Shown here: in pieces, positions 10,335 to 20,654 of the stretch | How positions within the stretch are numbered: position 1 is the stretch's first letter | How the letters are laid out: each line of letters opens with the position of its first letter | Source: Heliocidaris erythrogramma | Lineage: Eukaryota; Echinodermata; Echinoidea; Camarodonta; Echinometridae | Direction: 5' to 3' | Assembly (NCBI GenBank): GCA_025617745.1 | Contig: CM046861.1 | Location: 12,858,516-12,922,515, forward strand | Length of the DNA stretch: 64,000 nucleotides | Notes under the pieces: model-generated | Told to the model about the DNA's origin: nothing | What the model saw: only the letters and a program-made list of their open reading frames with translations | Database searches by the model: none | Made by a program: the position numbers and the translations under genes

Positions 10335-11137
10335 ACTAATGTGTGCAAATTTTATACATACCTTTCAAAGGTAAAACCTGACAGATTGCCGGACATAGCA
10401 ACAAATTATGTATGCAAACTGGATTCCAAGCATTGATGCTTAGAAACAGCAGGTTAATGGAATAGCTCATCACTAGGTGCTCAGAGAAATTATGTGCATA
10501 AATTTGTATACACTACAGAAGCGGTCTATAATTATGATAAACTGATTGGACAAAGTTCGAAAATGAATGACCCAAAGACGAAATTGACCTTGAGATGTGC
10601 AAAATCATGAAGATATGGGACGACTTGGTTGGAAAAAAAATTATGAAATTAGCTTTAAAAAGTGTGAAAATGGTCGGGAAATCCTATATTAAGCCAGGAT
10701 TTTGGTAAAAAAAAAAAAAAAAAAAAAAGGGGGGGGGGAATATATATCTTTTTGCTCCAGTTTTCCTCCAAAATTCTCTGACAAGCAAAAAAAAGGGGAG
10801 AAAAGAGGTTATTACACATTCTTGGCTCTCTTTGTCGTTCCAAATGCTCTGACAAGCAAAAAATAAATAAATAAAATGGGGAACAATGAACACAATGAAC
10901 ATTTTCTTTTCAAAGGGGATGGGGCACAGGCCGGAAGTGCCCCTAAATCCGCGATTTTATTAAGCTACAGTCACATATATCTAAAACCTATTTTAAAAAA
11001 ACATGACTGCCTTCGAGAAATATGAATAATCTCAAGCGTTTTCTTACAACTATACCAGCCGAGCAGTCCTTCTCTTCTTGGAATTTTTCAAATTATGAAT
11101 CTATATATTAATACCCCTTTCCCCATTTTCTATGCAG
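10335..11137. other. Intron 4 of gene 1, distal part
   Basis: No exon recognised. It includes poly-A/poly-G debris at about 10,705-10,740 and a tyrimidine-rich run ending in tatgcag, the acceptor of the last exon. Confidence 0.45.
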
Positions 11138-11424
11138 CTCTCAAGTTTTATTTTGTTGTCGGTCCAGACATCCGTTATACAGCATATTTAGCAATTGGTT
11201 TCCAAACTGTGAAGACTTTCGAAGGCACGACCAAGATTGAATCTGTGGCAGTTTATGGACACCACCTGTACGCTGTGCTCACCCGAAACAACGTGACGCG
11301 TGAGCTTCATATGATTGACACCCAGACCAAACGTCCTATCTCTATTACATCTTCACTGAAGGGAACATATAGACAACTAGAGTTGGATCACTGTTCGAGG
11401 TTGTACATGTATGAGATAAACTGA
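11138..11424 (+). CDS. Gene 1 exon 5: C-terminal propeller, stop
   Basis: Acceptor ttttctatgcag. Its first two bases complete the phase-1 codon left by exon 4, so a direct 4-5 splice is in frame. The exon reads LKFYFVVGPDIRYTAYLAIG, then QTVKTFEGTTKIESVAVYG, HHLYAVLTRNNVTRELHMID, and ends LDHCSRLYMYEIN before TGA. HHLYAV and ELHMID are propeller-like strands, and NVT is a glycosylation sequon. A possible AATAAA signal is at 12,113-12,118. Versus gene 2, the first ~35 codons carry many replacements while the rest is almost identical. Confidence 0.75.
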
Positions 11425-11465
11425 ACGGCTTGTTAGTAAATGTGCCACCCCATACTCTTTATACA

Positions 11466-12075
11466 GTGTGTCCCAGATACAATCAGTATTTGGGTATCAG
11501 TTACAAAGTAAATCGGTTTGCAATATGGAAAGTCATACTGGATTATGATGCTACAACTATTTTTCTATCAGCCAGTGAAGACCCGGTCTGATTTGGTCCT
11601 GTCGTTACGAAGAAATCAGATGTTTTTGTAATGTCATAAGTCCCTTCCATCCAAGATTTGACAGAAGGGAGACTCGCAAAGCACAGTGAACAATTAATTC
11701 CATACTCCTTTTTAATGGTTTGAAAGGGAATACTGTTTTGTGTTTATCAGCTGTAATTGTTATGAAAATGCTACATTTTATCATAATCATCACCGTTCTT
11801 GGCCTTGTTATTGTAGTTTCAAAAAAGGGCATACAATTTGAAAATGTTAGTAAACCCGTTTATCTTGAACAAATATAGATGCCAAGAACTTCCAAGTGAT
11901 AAAAGATGGAAGAAAGGGACCCATATTTCTTCCTAACTACTGGACCAAATCGGACGGGGCCTTCACTGACTGATGAAGAAATAACTATATTTTCATAACC
12001 CAGTAAAATTTTCATATTGCAAAACGATTTCTTTCGTAATTGATACCCAAATGCCGACTGTAATTTTTTGACAAT
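11466..12075. repeat. Foldback repeat after gene 1 stop
   Basis: About 11,466-11,605 and about 11,930-12,075 are imperfect inverted copies (atttgggtatcagttac against its complement gtaattgatacccaaat; cagtgaagacccggtc against gacggggccttcactg). If transcribed in the 3' UTR it would fold as a long hairpin. The same structure follows gene 2. Confidence 0.7.
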
Positions 12076-12348
12076 ACTGCATGTTTTACACCACTTCCAG
12101 ACATTAGGTCGGAATAAACCCTTTGTATAGGCTGAGTAAAATCAGAAAATGATTTTAATGATTTCTCCACATGTAATTTTAAAAGGTCGGATGTACAATC
12201 TATTTGGGATAGCCGAGATCAATGAAAATGTGGGAATTTCTCCATTGCTAATTAAGTGACATGTGTGATGTCACTCTGAGAGCACTATTATTCACGTATA
12301 TTCAAAATACACCTTTATTTTTCAGAGTTAGAAAGCAATCCCTCTGTT

Positions 12349-12535
12349 CATGGCACAATATTGGTAACAAAAAGTTTTCACGTTATCCCGCGAAGGAAAC
12401 ATGCTCAATCTTAAAAAATATAAACATGAGGAAAATATGAAAAATTTGGCTCTGAAACGGGTAGCCTATTGGAAATAGAAGATTCCCCTTTACTTGTGAC
12501 TTTAACTTTTACCCCTTTAACCAGTGTTAACTAAC
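12349..12535. repeat. ~190-bp direct repeat, copy 2
   Basis: Partner of 10,146-10,334, and collinear with 42,456-42,650 in unit 2, so this is the original position. Confidence 0.75.
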
Positions 12536-12562
12536 TGACGTGCAACTGATCACTTAGATTCA

Positions 12563-12568
12563 AACACA

Positions 12569-12610
<42 letters not shown>

Positions 12611-12612
12611 CG
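12563..12612. repeat. CA microsatellite
   Basis: A CA run. It is followed at 12,617-12,790 by short inverted 'cgaggac' motifs that unit 2 lacks. Confidence 0.8.
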
Positions 12613-12866
12613 TTTACATGGCTTTACTTCCGAGGACAACTATTGTTCCTCTATTGTTACTCGTCCTCGGACAGTCGACGGAATAAGGCATAAATTCATT
12701 GTTCGACGTTCGAGGACTATTGTCCGGCTTCCGAGGACCATTGTTGTCATGATTTTTTTTTTGTTCTCTGTCCGAAAATGTCCTCGGACATAATGCTAAA
12801 CAAACGCATGCGCGCATATATATATATATATATAAGTATATATGAAGAAAAGTACACAACTACGTG

Positions 12867-12911
12867 TACCCGACAAGCCTGTTTCGTAGATCTCTCCACT
12901 CTTCAGGGTTA
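12867..12911 (-). ncRNA. Hammerhead-like motif, - copy
   Basis: The mirror arm read on the minus strand has core CTGAAGA (complement at 12,900-12,906), which fits CUGANGA with the tolerant position 7 changed. It also has the same stem II, GAAA, short stem III and GTC. Stem I has a mismatch at its third pair. Confidence 0.5.
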
Positions 12912-12954
12912 CCCCTAATGAGTGGAGAGATCTACGAAACAGGCTTGTCGGGTA
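12910..12954 (+). ncRNA. Degenerate hammerhead ribozyme, + copy
   Basis: All parts of a type-I hammerhead are in order. Stem I TACCC (12,910-12,914) pairs with GGGTA (12,950-12,954). The core is CTAATGA (12,915-12,921; canonical CUGAUGA). Stem II is GTGG/CTAC with a six-base loop, followed by GAAA (12,936-12,939). A three-pair stem III with loop GGCT precedes the cleavage triplet GTC (12,947-12,949). The only core departure seen is G5 to A. Such minimal stem III forms are known from hammerheads of Penelope-like and related retroelements; that origin is inferred. Probably inactive or weak as a monomer. Confidence 0.6.
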
Positions 12955-13170
12955 CACGTAGTTGTGTACTTTTCTTCATATATACTTATTTAGCTCTACA
13001 TTATGTATTGAGCACTGTTTAGTACCGAAAGTCGACCAATCCTGACTTATATTTATAAATTTATATTTGTGAGCAATGAAAATGAGAAAATAATAGTTGC
13101 GTAGCTTAAATCAAAGTTCCCCATAGCTGTCCTCCCCTTTGGAATTTTTTGCAAAGGTTTAAAAAAAAAA

Positions 13171-13254
13171 TGTCTCCGCCGGGAATCGAACCCGGGTCAT
13201 CGAACCCGGATAACTGGCTTAGAACGCCAATGCCTTAACCACAAGACCACGGTC
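13171..13254 (-). repeat. tRNA-Arg(TCT)-like SINE head
   Basis: On the minus strand: A-box region tggtcttgtggttaaggc, anticodon arm ggcgttctaagcc with loop centre TCT (complement at 13,221-13,223), and B box ggttcgattcc. A second ggttcga copy 14 nt upstream duplicates the B box, so this is a derived SINE rather than a functional tRNA. Confidence 0.7.
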
Positions 13255-13483
13255 AATGGTTTCGGCGTATAAATGTTTATAATGATATACAAAGAATTTT
13301 AAAGTTCTGCGACGGAGATTCACAAAATAGAGACACCTGATAGAATAAAATACTCTTTTAAACAGAAATATTGTCCATATATATATATATATGTATAATA
13401 TATCTATTTTATTTTGTTCATTTTTTAAAATATTTTTTTAAGGAAGGAAATAAGGCAAGGAAATAACATAGACAGGTATATAT

Positions 13484-14627
13484 ACAGGGTGGTCCAGAAA
13501 AAATGGAACACTTGAGGATCTGCAATTTCAACGACATCAATGACACAATATTCTTAGTTCGTGTTTTATAAGGTAAAAAATCTTTAAAAACAAACAAAGA
13601 TCCTTAATTTTGGTTAAAGCGTTTCGATTCTATGGCTATTTTAGTGAGGCAATGTCATCATCCCATAATATAACTCTCCCATAAATTCTACACAGGGATA
13701 ACAAAACTAACATCTACCTTACCATACTGGCTATGTCTGTGCTACTAACCTTGCGTTTAATTATATTACATGAAGTATCACCGCATGGACTCCTTTGTAA
13801 AAGTAAAGTATTCTTCGTAATATTGTTAATCTTTAGAATACCTCTCGAGAATTACTGATTTATTCCAAACTCGTTCGCAAAGACTTTCGCAAAACCAACG
13901 TAGGACAATTGCAATAGCCTTGTCCATATATATATATATATATATTTATGTATAATATATGTATTTTATTTTTTTTTCATTTTGTAAAATATTTTTTTTA
14001 AGGAAGGAAATAAGGCAAGGAAATAACATAGACAGGTATATAAACAGGGTGGTCCAGAAAAATGGAACACCTGAGGATCTGCAATTTCAACGACATCAAT
14101 GACACCTTATTCTTAGTTCGTGTTTTATAAGGTAAAAATTCTTAAAAAACAAAGCTCCTTAATTTTGGTTAAAGCGTTTCGATTCTATGGCTATTTTTTT
14201 TTTTTTTTTTTCTATGGCTATTTTAGTGAGGCAATGTCATTTTTTGAAAAATTTGCTACTTTTGTAACCGTATAGTCATGTTAGAAGCAGTGAGAAATTT
14301 GAGCATGAAGGCTTTCCATACAATCTCCGTTTCATTTATATCTTCGTTTTGAAAGTGAGAACAGTCATTTGTGAACAAAGCTAATTGTATTGTTCAAGTG
14401 TGGCCATGATTGTGAAAGTAGCAAATTTGGAAAATGACATTGCCTCACTAAAAGAGCCCTAGAATCCGAAAACGCCTGACCCAAAATTGATGATCATGGT
14501 GTCCTTTTACTCGGAAAAGAATTTCTACCTATTACAATAGTAATAAAATATAAACTAATGATACTGTGTCATCGATGTTGAAAATTGCAGATCTCAGGTG
14601 TTGTGCTCTTTCTGGGCCACCCTGTAT
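13484..14627. mobile_element. mariner-like elements, partly duplicated
   Basis: The terminal repeat acagggtggtccagaaaaa occurs at 13,484 and again at 14,044. The complementary end gggccaccctgtata closes at about 14,627, flanked by TA. The inner sequence ctgcaatttcaacgacatc matches the complement of the right end. A block of about 190 bp with a TA microsatellite (13,373-13,560) is repeated at 13,921-14,110. No transposase frame is seen. Confidence 0.65.
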
Positions 14628-15055
14628 ATAAAGAAAGAGAGAAATTATCACTATGAGACGGTCGTAGCTTTTATTATCCTCCTTTATTTGAATGTGCATA
14701 TCTTTTAAAGAATAAATGAATATTTGATGATATATTTACAGGCTTATATTTTTATACAGACATACATGTATTTCGCTAAACATGCTAAATATGCCTACCG
14801 TAATGGCACCAGTCGTGGAGGGGTTTGACGTTTTTAGAGTCATAATTTTCAAAAAAATACCACGGTTGTTGAGGAATCACCCATTCGATGCCGAAAATAC
14901 TTGTGAATAAAATTCACCCGAAATATTGCATCTTGCTTCTACGGCGCGAACGCTACTGTGGCGCTTCTGCGGGGCTTCTGCTGCTCCAATGTCGCCGCAC
15001 TTTGCACCAGTGGTGGCGCACCCTTCGCAAATGATATTGCGAAGGAAGGATTAAT

Positions 15056-15287
15056 TATATAATATTGACTGGCCTTGAGGGGGACATCGAAAAATGTTGC
15101 CCGCAACAGAATCATATTGCCCCGAGTCGAAGACGAGGGCAATATGGTTCTTTTAAGGGCAACATTTTCGATATTCCCTGAAAGTAGAGCCAGTAAATAT
15201 TATTATTATTACCAATATCATGTATATCATGTATATGCCTATCTTAAAAATAAAATGTGCCCAAAAATTTTTTTGGGCACATTTTAT
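15056..15287. repeat. Hairpins at the left edge of the inserted block
   Basis: Arms at about 15,059-15,102 and 15,159-15,205 are inverted copies (gggcaacattttcgat and its complement), with an inner hairpin around ccccgagtcgaagacgaggg. A second palindrome at 15,252-15,287 is gtgcccaaaaa/tttttgggcac. Confidence 0.7.
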
Positions 15288-15494
15288 GCAAATGAGGTTA
15301 CTCAGCTGCTTTCTAACAGTGGCACACGCGAAGCCTCCCGATGGTTCGGCTACCCCCGGCTATGTAACACTGCAGTGTCCGCTCGTTCAGCTGAAAAGTC
15401 GTATTGAAGAATTTGGCGCACAAACGGAAGCAACTTTTTTTGTGTGTACGTGTGTGTGAGGTCGAGAGGTAAGATTTGTTTACAAACAGACAAG

Positions 15495-15812
15495 ATGGCT
15501 GCGTCCAGTGCACTCGGAAATGCATCGAGATTTAAACTTATTGAAAATGAGGACATTGAAGAATTCATCAACTCTGTGGATAGTACGAATACGAGAAAAA
15601 CTGTAAGGTATGGTTTAGCAATATTCAGGGAGTTCTGTGACACGATTGGTGTGAATTTTGATGATCTAGACAGTGTAGAAATTGCCGAACTCGATTCAAT
15701 CCTTTCTCGATTCTATGCCGGGGCACGTAATAAGTCGGGACAAGATTACAGTGTTGATCTTGCTCTTGTCAACATTTGGACACGTAGTTATGTACTATAT
15801 GTTTTCATCTAG
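15495..15812 (+). CDS. Crypton/DUF3504-like recombinase N-terminal fragment
   Basis: ATG in a good context (caagATGG). The protein reads MAASSALGNASRFKLIENE, then DIEEFINSVDSTNTRKTVRY, then GLAIFREFCDTIGV, then AELDSILSRFYAGARNKSGQ. This pattern (E-FI---S-NT-K-T---L--F--F, then ELD--L--FY---R-K-G) is that of the N-terminal core-binding part of Crypton-derived tyrosine-recombinase-like proteins (DUF3504, as in KIAA1958/ZMYM-type proteins). The similarity stops after about residue 87, at GQDYS; beyond that the frame looks intronic. No catalytic R-H-R-Y part is seen, so it is a fragment or a first coding exon of a mobile element. Absent from unit 2. Confidence 0.5.
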   Translation: MAASSALGNASRFKLIENEDIEEFINSVDSTNTRKTVRYGLAIFREFCDTIGVNFDDLDSVEIAELDSILSRFYAGARNKSGQDYSVDLALVNIWTRSYVLYVFI

Positions 15813-16077
15813 TTTTTTGCATTTGACATTGAATGGATGGAGTTTTTAAAACGTGAAGTGGATTTAAACATGGATTTCAAGTATTTTTTTTTCATTTTAC
15901 CTGGAATGAATCCTGGATACAAACAGCACAAGGCAATAATGGAGAATGGTGAGTTAGAAAATATTTATCATTTATTTTGCATTCTTTCAATAATTAGCAT
16001 TGTTTGTATTTTTAGGTGGTCTGTCGTAGTCGACAGACCACCTCTTAATTTCGTCAGAATTTTCTTTATTATTATTA

Positions 16078-17941
16078 GGTGATCTGTCGATATCGACAGA
16101 TCACCTATTAATTTTGTCCGAATTTTCTTCTTTATTTTTATTTATTTATTTTTATAACAAATTGTTGTGGCCACCAAATCTCAAAATCGGCCAGGTCAAT
16201 ATCATCGAATTTCATGTCATGTATGAGGTCAATCATGGACATGGTCCATTAAGCTTTTGGAGGTCATCATGTCATCGTGACGTCATCAAGACGCCATTTT
16301 GTAAATTTACAAGATCGATTATATCTTCATAATCGATCATCAAAAATCAACTATATTCACACCACATAAACTTCACATGACGGGTCATCAAGTCATGTCC
16401 TCACACGTCATCTAGAGGTCAGGACGTGCGCGTACGCGCGCGTCAAAATTTAAAAATGCTCAAAATCACGTAGGATCAAGTCTGCACACGTTTCAGGTCA
16501 TTTTGAGCATTTCAAAAATGTCCGTGCGTAAGCGTCCGCGCGCGCGCTTTACGCGCGCACAAGTCGTAAATAACGTTAAAACGCTGTTTTTTCTATTGAT
16601 TTGCAATCCTGACACTTTTCTTCATCATTTCCATCAACTTGGAATCAATTTCAAACAATAATAAGGTCGTACGGGCGCGTCAAACTTCAAAATCCGTGCG
16701 CGCATCTATGGCGAAAATAACGTAAAAACGTGCAAAAACATGCCTCTACAAAATTAACTCTAGCTCTTTAAATAGTCCACAAACCCCCCAATTTTTTGTC
16801 ATCATCAGGTAGGGTATGAATCACAGATTTCATTTCATGTATCATTTGACCCTTATAAACATTATGATGTCATAAAAATGGCGCCAGAAATCAAAATTTC
16901 CATTTTTCATGTTTTGACGTCATCACATTTATGCAAATTTGGCTCTAGATTCGTAATTATTGGTCGTTTTTCGCCCAGATTTTGATATGTTATAGCTGAG
17001 ACAATTCTCTACAAGATCAGTTACCACCATTTTCCATTTTGATGACGTAATCATATTGAAATTTTCAATTAAAAACGACATGTCAGAATTTCCCCTTTTT
17101 GCGTGTTATGTCTATGGAAGATGATTTTTTTTCGAATCATGAATCTACATGACATCGTTCTCTGAGCAGTATCTCAGTTATTTTTGGTCTATTTCCTTCC
17201 AGATTTTAATATGTTGTAGCTGAGACTATAAGCTTTTATTAGTAAGCCCTCCAATTTTTGATCAGATGTCGGGATCATGCCCAATTTTGAACTACCAAAT
17301 GGGATTTGAGAATCCCGTTTTTCGTTTACGTGTTATCTCTATGGGAAATATTTTGGTCTATTGGTCAAAGCACTTGCCTCCCATGCAGGTGACCCAGGTT
17401 CGATCCCCGGCGGGTCCATAACAATTTTTTTTTTTTTTTTGCTTTTTTTTGCCTGTCATTTTACCATCCTCTTCGACTATTGTAACATAAACAATCACAA
17501 ATCATGTAATAAACTGCCATATTTTCCGTATTATGTCTATTAGAAAGTAGTGTACAGTAGTTTGTGTACAACCCTACGGAAATTGTGATTTCCTGTCCTG
17601 TATTAGAGCTATATGGTTAATCTCCCAAGTATCCTGTATCATCATCATTATTATCATCACCATCATGATCATCGTCGCTATTATTATATCATCATCATCA
17701 TCATTCTATCATTATAATCATCATAATCACCATTATCATCATCACCATAAACATTTTACAATGACCGTTACACATTTTGCTACATTCCTGACCTCACGAA
17801 ACATCTCCATTCATGGTATTCTTGACATCCTATCTTCAGTTTACCATTTCCCCATTATTATGATCATCCTGATTACAATCATGATCGTACAAATTGAAAG
17901 ACAGATCACTTAATTCGTCCTCATGACGAATTAAATTCTAG
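16078..17941 (+). mobile_element. Inner Helentron-like element, nested
   Basis: The same structure with its own variant ends: 5' hairpin GGTGATCTGTCG-atat-CGACAGATCACC (16,078-16,105), 3' subterminal ACAGATCAC (17,901-17,909), and terminal CTAG at 17,938-17,941. The flanking outer sequence resumes immediately (tttattatttattttta). The interior (CG-rich tracts with cgcgcgtcaaa, gacgtcatc motifs, CAT/ATC microsatellite near 17,640-17,740) aligns with the outer copy. Confidence 0.65.
17355..17418 (+). repeat. tRNA-Gly(CCC)-like segment
   Basis: Reads ggtctattggtcaaagc (A box), gcctcccatgc (anticodon-like CCC in an arm resembling tRNA-Gly), then ggttcgatccc (B box). It is followed by a T-run, as in a SINE or Pol III terminator. 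Embedded in the inner Helentron-like element. Confidence 0.6.
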
Positions 17942-19164
17942 TTTATTATTTATTTTTATTTTTCCACCACTTTCTTGTTACCATGATTCCTCAATATCGG
18001 CTGAGTCAATTTTTATCAAAATCTCTACAGTCATGAGGACATATCAGATCAAGGTCGGGTATCTATTTCAAGGTCATCAGGTCATCGTGACGTCATCCAG
18101 GCGCCATTTTGTGAAATCACATTATCAATCATATCTTCATAACGAGTCATCAAAAATGAACCATATTTGACATACATTAAATTCAGGTCAAGGGTCGACA
18201 TAAAATGTCATCAAAATCCGCGCGCACATCATGACGCGCACGTACGCGCGCGTCAAAATTTTAAAATGGTCAAAATCACTTTTTAATCAAATTAGAGTAT
18301 TGTTCAGGACATTTTAAGCATTTTAAAATTTTCCGTCCGTGCGCGTCCGTGCGCGCGTTATGCGCGCACGCAGCGCGTAGAGAACGTAAAAACGCTGTTT
18401 TTTCGCATGCTACGTCTTCCTGATACTATTCTTGACGATTTCCAACTATTTACAGTCAATATCGACCTTCCATAATGCCACACGCGCGCGTCAAATTTCA
18501 AAATCCGTGCGCGCGTCTATGGCAAAAATAACGTCAAACGTGAAAAAACATGCCTCAACAAAATTCACTCTAGCTCATTAAAAAGTCCAGAAACCTCCCA
18601 ATTTTTTTTCATCATCAGGTAGAGTATAAATCATAGATTTCATTTCATGTATCATTTGACCCATATATACATTATGACGTCATCAAAATGGCGCCAGAAT
18701 TCAAAATTTCCATTTTTCATGTTTTGACGTCATCACATTCATGCAAATTTGGCTCTAGATTCTTAATTATTGGTAGTTTTTCGCCCAGATTTCGATATGT
18801 TATAGCTGAGACAATTCTCTACAACATGAGTGCTCATTATTATTCATTTGGATGACGTCATCACACTGAAATTTTCAATTAAAGACGACATGTCAGAATT
18901 GTCCCTATTTGCGTGTTATGTCTATGGAAGATGATTTTTTTTCGAATCATGAATCTACATGACATCGTTCTCCGAGCTGTATCTCAGTTATTTTTGGTCT
19001 ATTTCCTTCCAGATTTTAATATGTTGTAGCTGAGACTATAAGCTTTCAGTAGGGTGGTCTCCAAATTTTGATCAGATGTCGGGATCATGCCCTATTTTGA
19101 ACTACCAAATGGGATTCGAGAATCCTGTTTTTCGTTTACGTGTTATCTCTATGGGAAATATTTT

Positions 19165-19226
19165 AGTCTATCGGTAAAGCACATGACTACCATGGTCAAG
19201 GTACCTGGTTCGATCCCCGGGGCCGA
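19165..19226 (+). repeat. Diverged tRNA-like segment
   Basis: Homologous position in the outer element. The B box ggttcgatccc is kept, the anticodon arm has decayed, and a T-run follows. Confidence 0.55.
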
Positions 19227-19797
19227 TTTTTTTTTTTTTTTCTTCTTCTTCTTTTTGCCTGTCATTTTAGTATCCTCTTCGACTATTATAACATAAACAA
19301 TCACAAATCATGTAATAAATTGCCTTATTTTCAATGTTATGTCTATTAGAAAGTAATGTGCAGTAGTTTGTGTACAACCCTATGGAAATTATGATTTCCT
19401 GTCCTGTATTAGAGCTATGGGGTTAATCTCCCAAGTATCCTGTATCATCATCACCGTCATGATCATCATCGCTATTATTATATCCATCGCCATCATCATT
19501 ATATCATTATAATCATCATAATCACCATTATCATCTTCACCATAATCGTTTTACAATGACCGTTACACATTTTGCTACATTGCTGTCCTCAAGAAGCATC
19601 TCCATTCATGGCATTTCTTGATATCCTATCTTCAGTTTAGCATTTCCCCATTATTATGATCATCCTGATTACAATCATGATCGTACAAATTGAAAGACAG
19701 ACCACCTAATTCGTCCTCATGACGAATTAAAATCTAGTTGTTATTTGAGTTTTGTGATTAGGATATAAATCAAATATCCCATACATTTTGTTCGACA

Positions 19798-19918
19798 CTC
19801 TGGTTAAAATTATACATTCTCGGAGGCGGTGATATAGTACATTTTTCTTTCGGGGCTACGCCCCTCAAGAAAAATGTACTATACCACCGCCTCCTCGAAT
19901 GTATAATTTTAACCAGAG
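19798..19918. repeat. 60-bp-arm palindrome
   Basis: ctctggttaaaattatacat ... is followed by its complement atgtataattttaaccagag, with a ggggctacgcccc centre. Nearly perfect over about 60 bp per arm. It forms the right edge of the block missing from unit 2. Confidence 0.85.
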
Positions 19919-20654
19919 TCTCTCACTGCATGGGAAATTTGTATAATATATCACTCTGTTGTAAAAATATTCACTCAGTACACGGCGCGCTACTGAAACC
20001 ATACGCAGGAAGCTATCTAGCTATCGCGTTGTCTCTGGGGAATTGTGCATGCGCACTAGTATAATGCGCTTGTCAGGATGCTACGTCATGATTTGTGTGT
20101 TGTAGGAATGGCGCGTCAAGACTGGAGCATAGGCATTCACGGCAAGACAGCTAACTTTGAAGAAAGATAATCTATTTCCAAAGTATTTTTCAGGCAAAAA
20201 AATTGTCTGGCCAACATTTATGGAACTTAAGCTCTGTTACATCGAAAACAGAAAATATGGTACATAATATTTTTTTTGGTTTCAGTCTGCTAATTAAAGA
20301 GGAAGTTCTTGTTTGACAAAAAAAAATAGCAGAACATTAAAAAGCCCCGTGGATAATTCTCTTTGGAAACAAACTTTTCCTGCCCTCATTTTTTGCACGA
20401 TCAGCAGCGAGCGAAACTCCGTATAGTTGTTCTTTGATTATTTTGGTAAAATATCTGCTAGTCAATCGCATCCGTTCATTTCGCTCCAGTGAGACTAGGG
20501 CTAGTTGACACAGGGCGTTGCAGCAATGAAGCTGTATTACAAGGGCGCGCCACGACTGGTGCCATTACGGTATACATGTATAGATAATGAGTATAATGAA
20601 TTACAAATGTAAATTCCGATGTAATAGTAAGTATATCTAATATAATTAATAAGG

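Larger units (their letters stand above)
12834..12990. repeat. Near-perfect 60-bp-arm palindrome
   Basis: The left arm (about 12,834-12,900) and right arm (about 12,922-12,988) are inverted copies around a spacer of about 20 nt. Each arm carries a hammerhead-like fold reading outward. The flanks are TA and CA microsatellites. Confidence 0.85.
16015..19737 (+). mobile_element. Outer Helentron-like element
   Basis: The 5' hairpin GGTGGTCTGTCG-tagt-CGACAGACCACC is at 16,015-16,042. Its sequence recurs just inside the 3' end as ACAGACCACC (19,697-19,706), followed by the hairpin ttcgtcctcatgacgaa and terminal CTAG (19,734-19,737) next to T. These asymmetric terminal repeats plus a CTRR-type end with a subterminal hairpin fit non-autonomous Helitron2/Helentron elements. 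No Rep/helicase. Interrupted after about 60 bp by the inner copy. Confidence 0.65.
14796..20572. mobile_element. 23-bp-TIR element interrupted by 4.9-kb block
   Basis: The left end TACCGTAATGGCACCAGTCG (23 bp in full) at 14,796-14,818 and its exact complement at 20,550-20,572. The unit-2 counterpart is 45,781-46,669, only 889 bp. The difference is the block at about 15,056-19,944, absent from unit 2. The superfamily is not identified. Confidence 0.75.

Noticed and set aside
13171-13254. A functional tRNA-Arg gene on the minus strand
   Set aside because: The duplicated B box and poor acceptor pairing indicate a SINE head instead.
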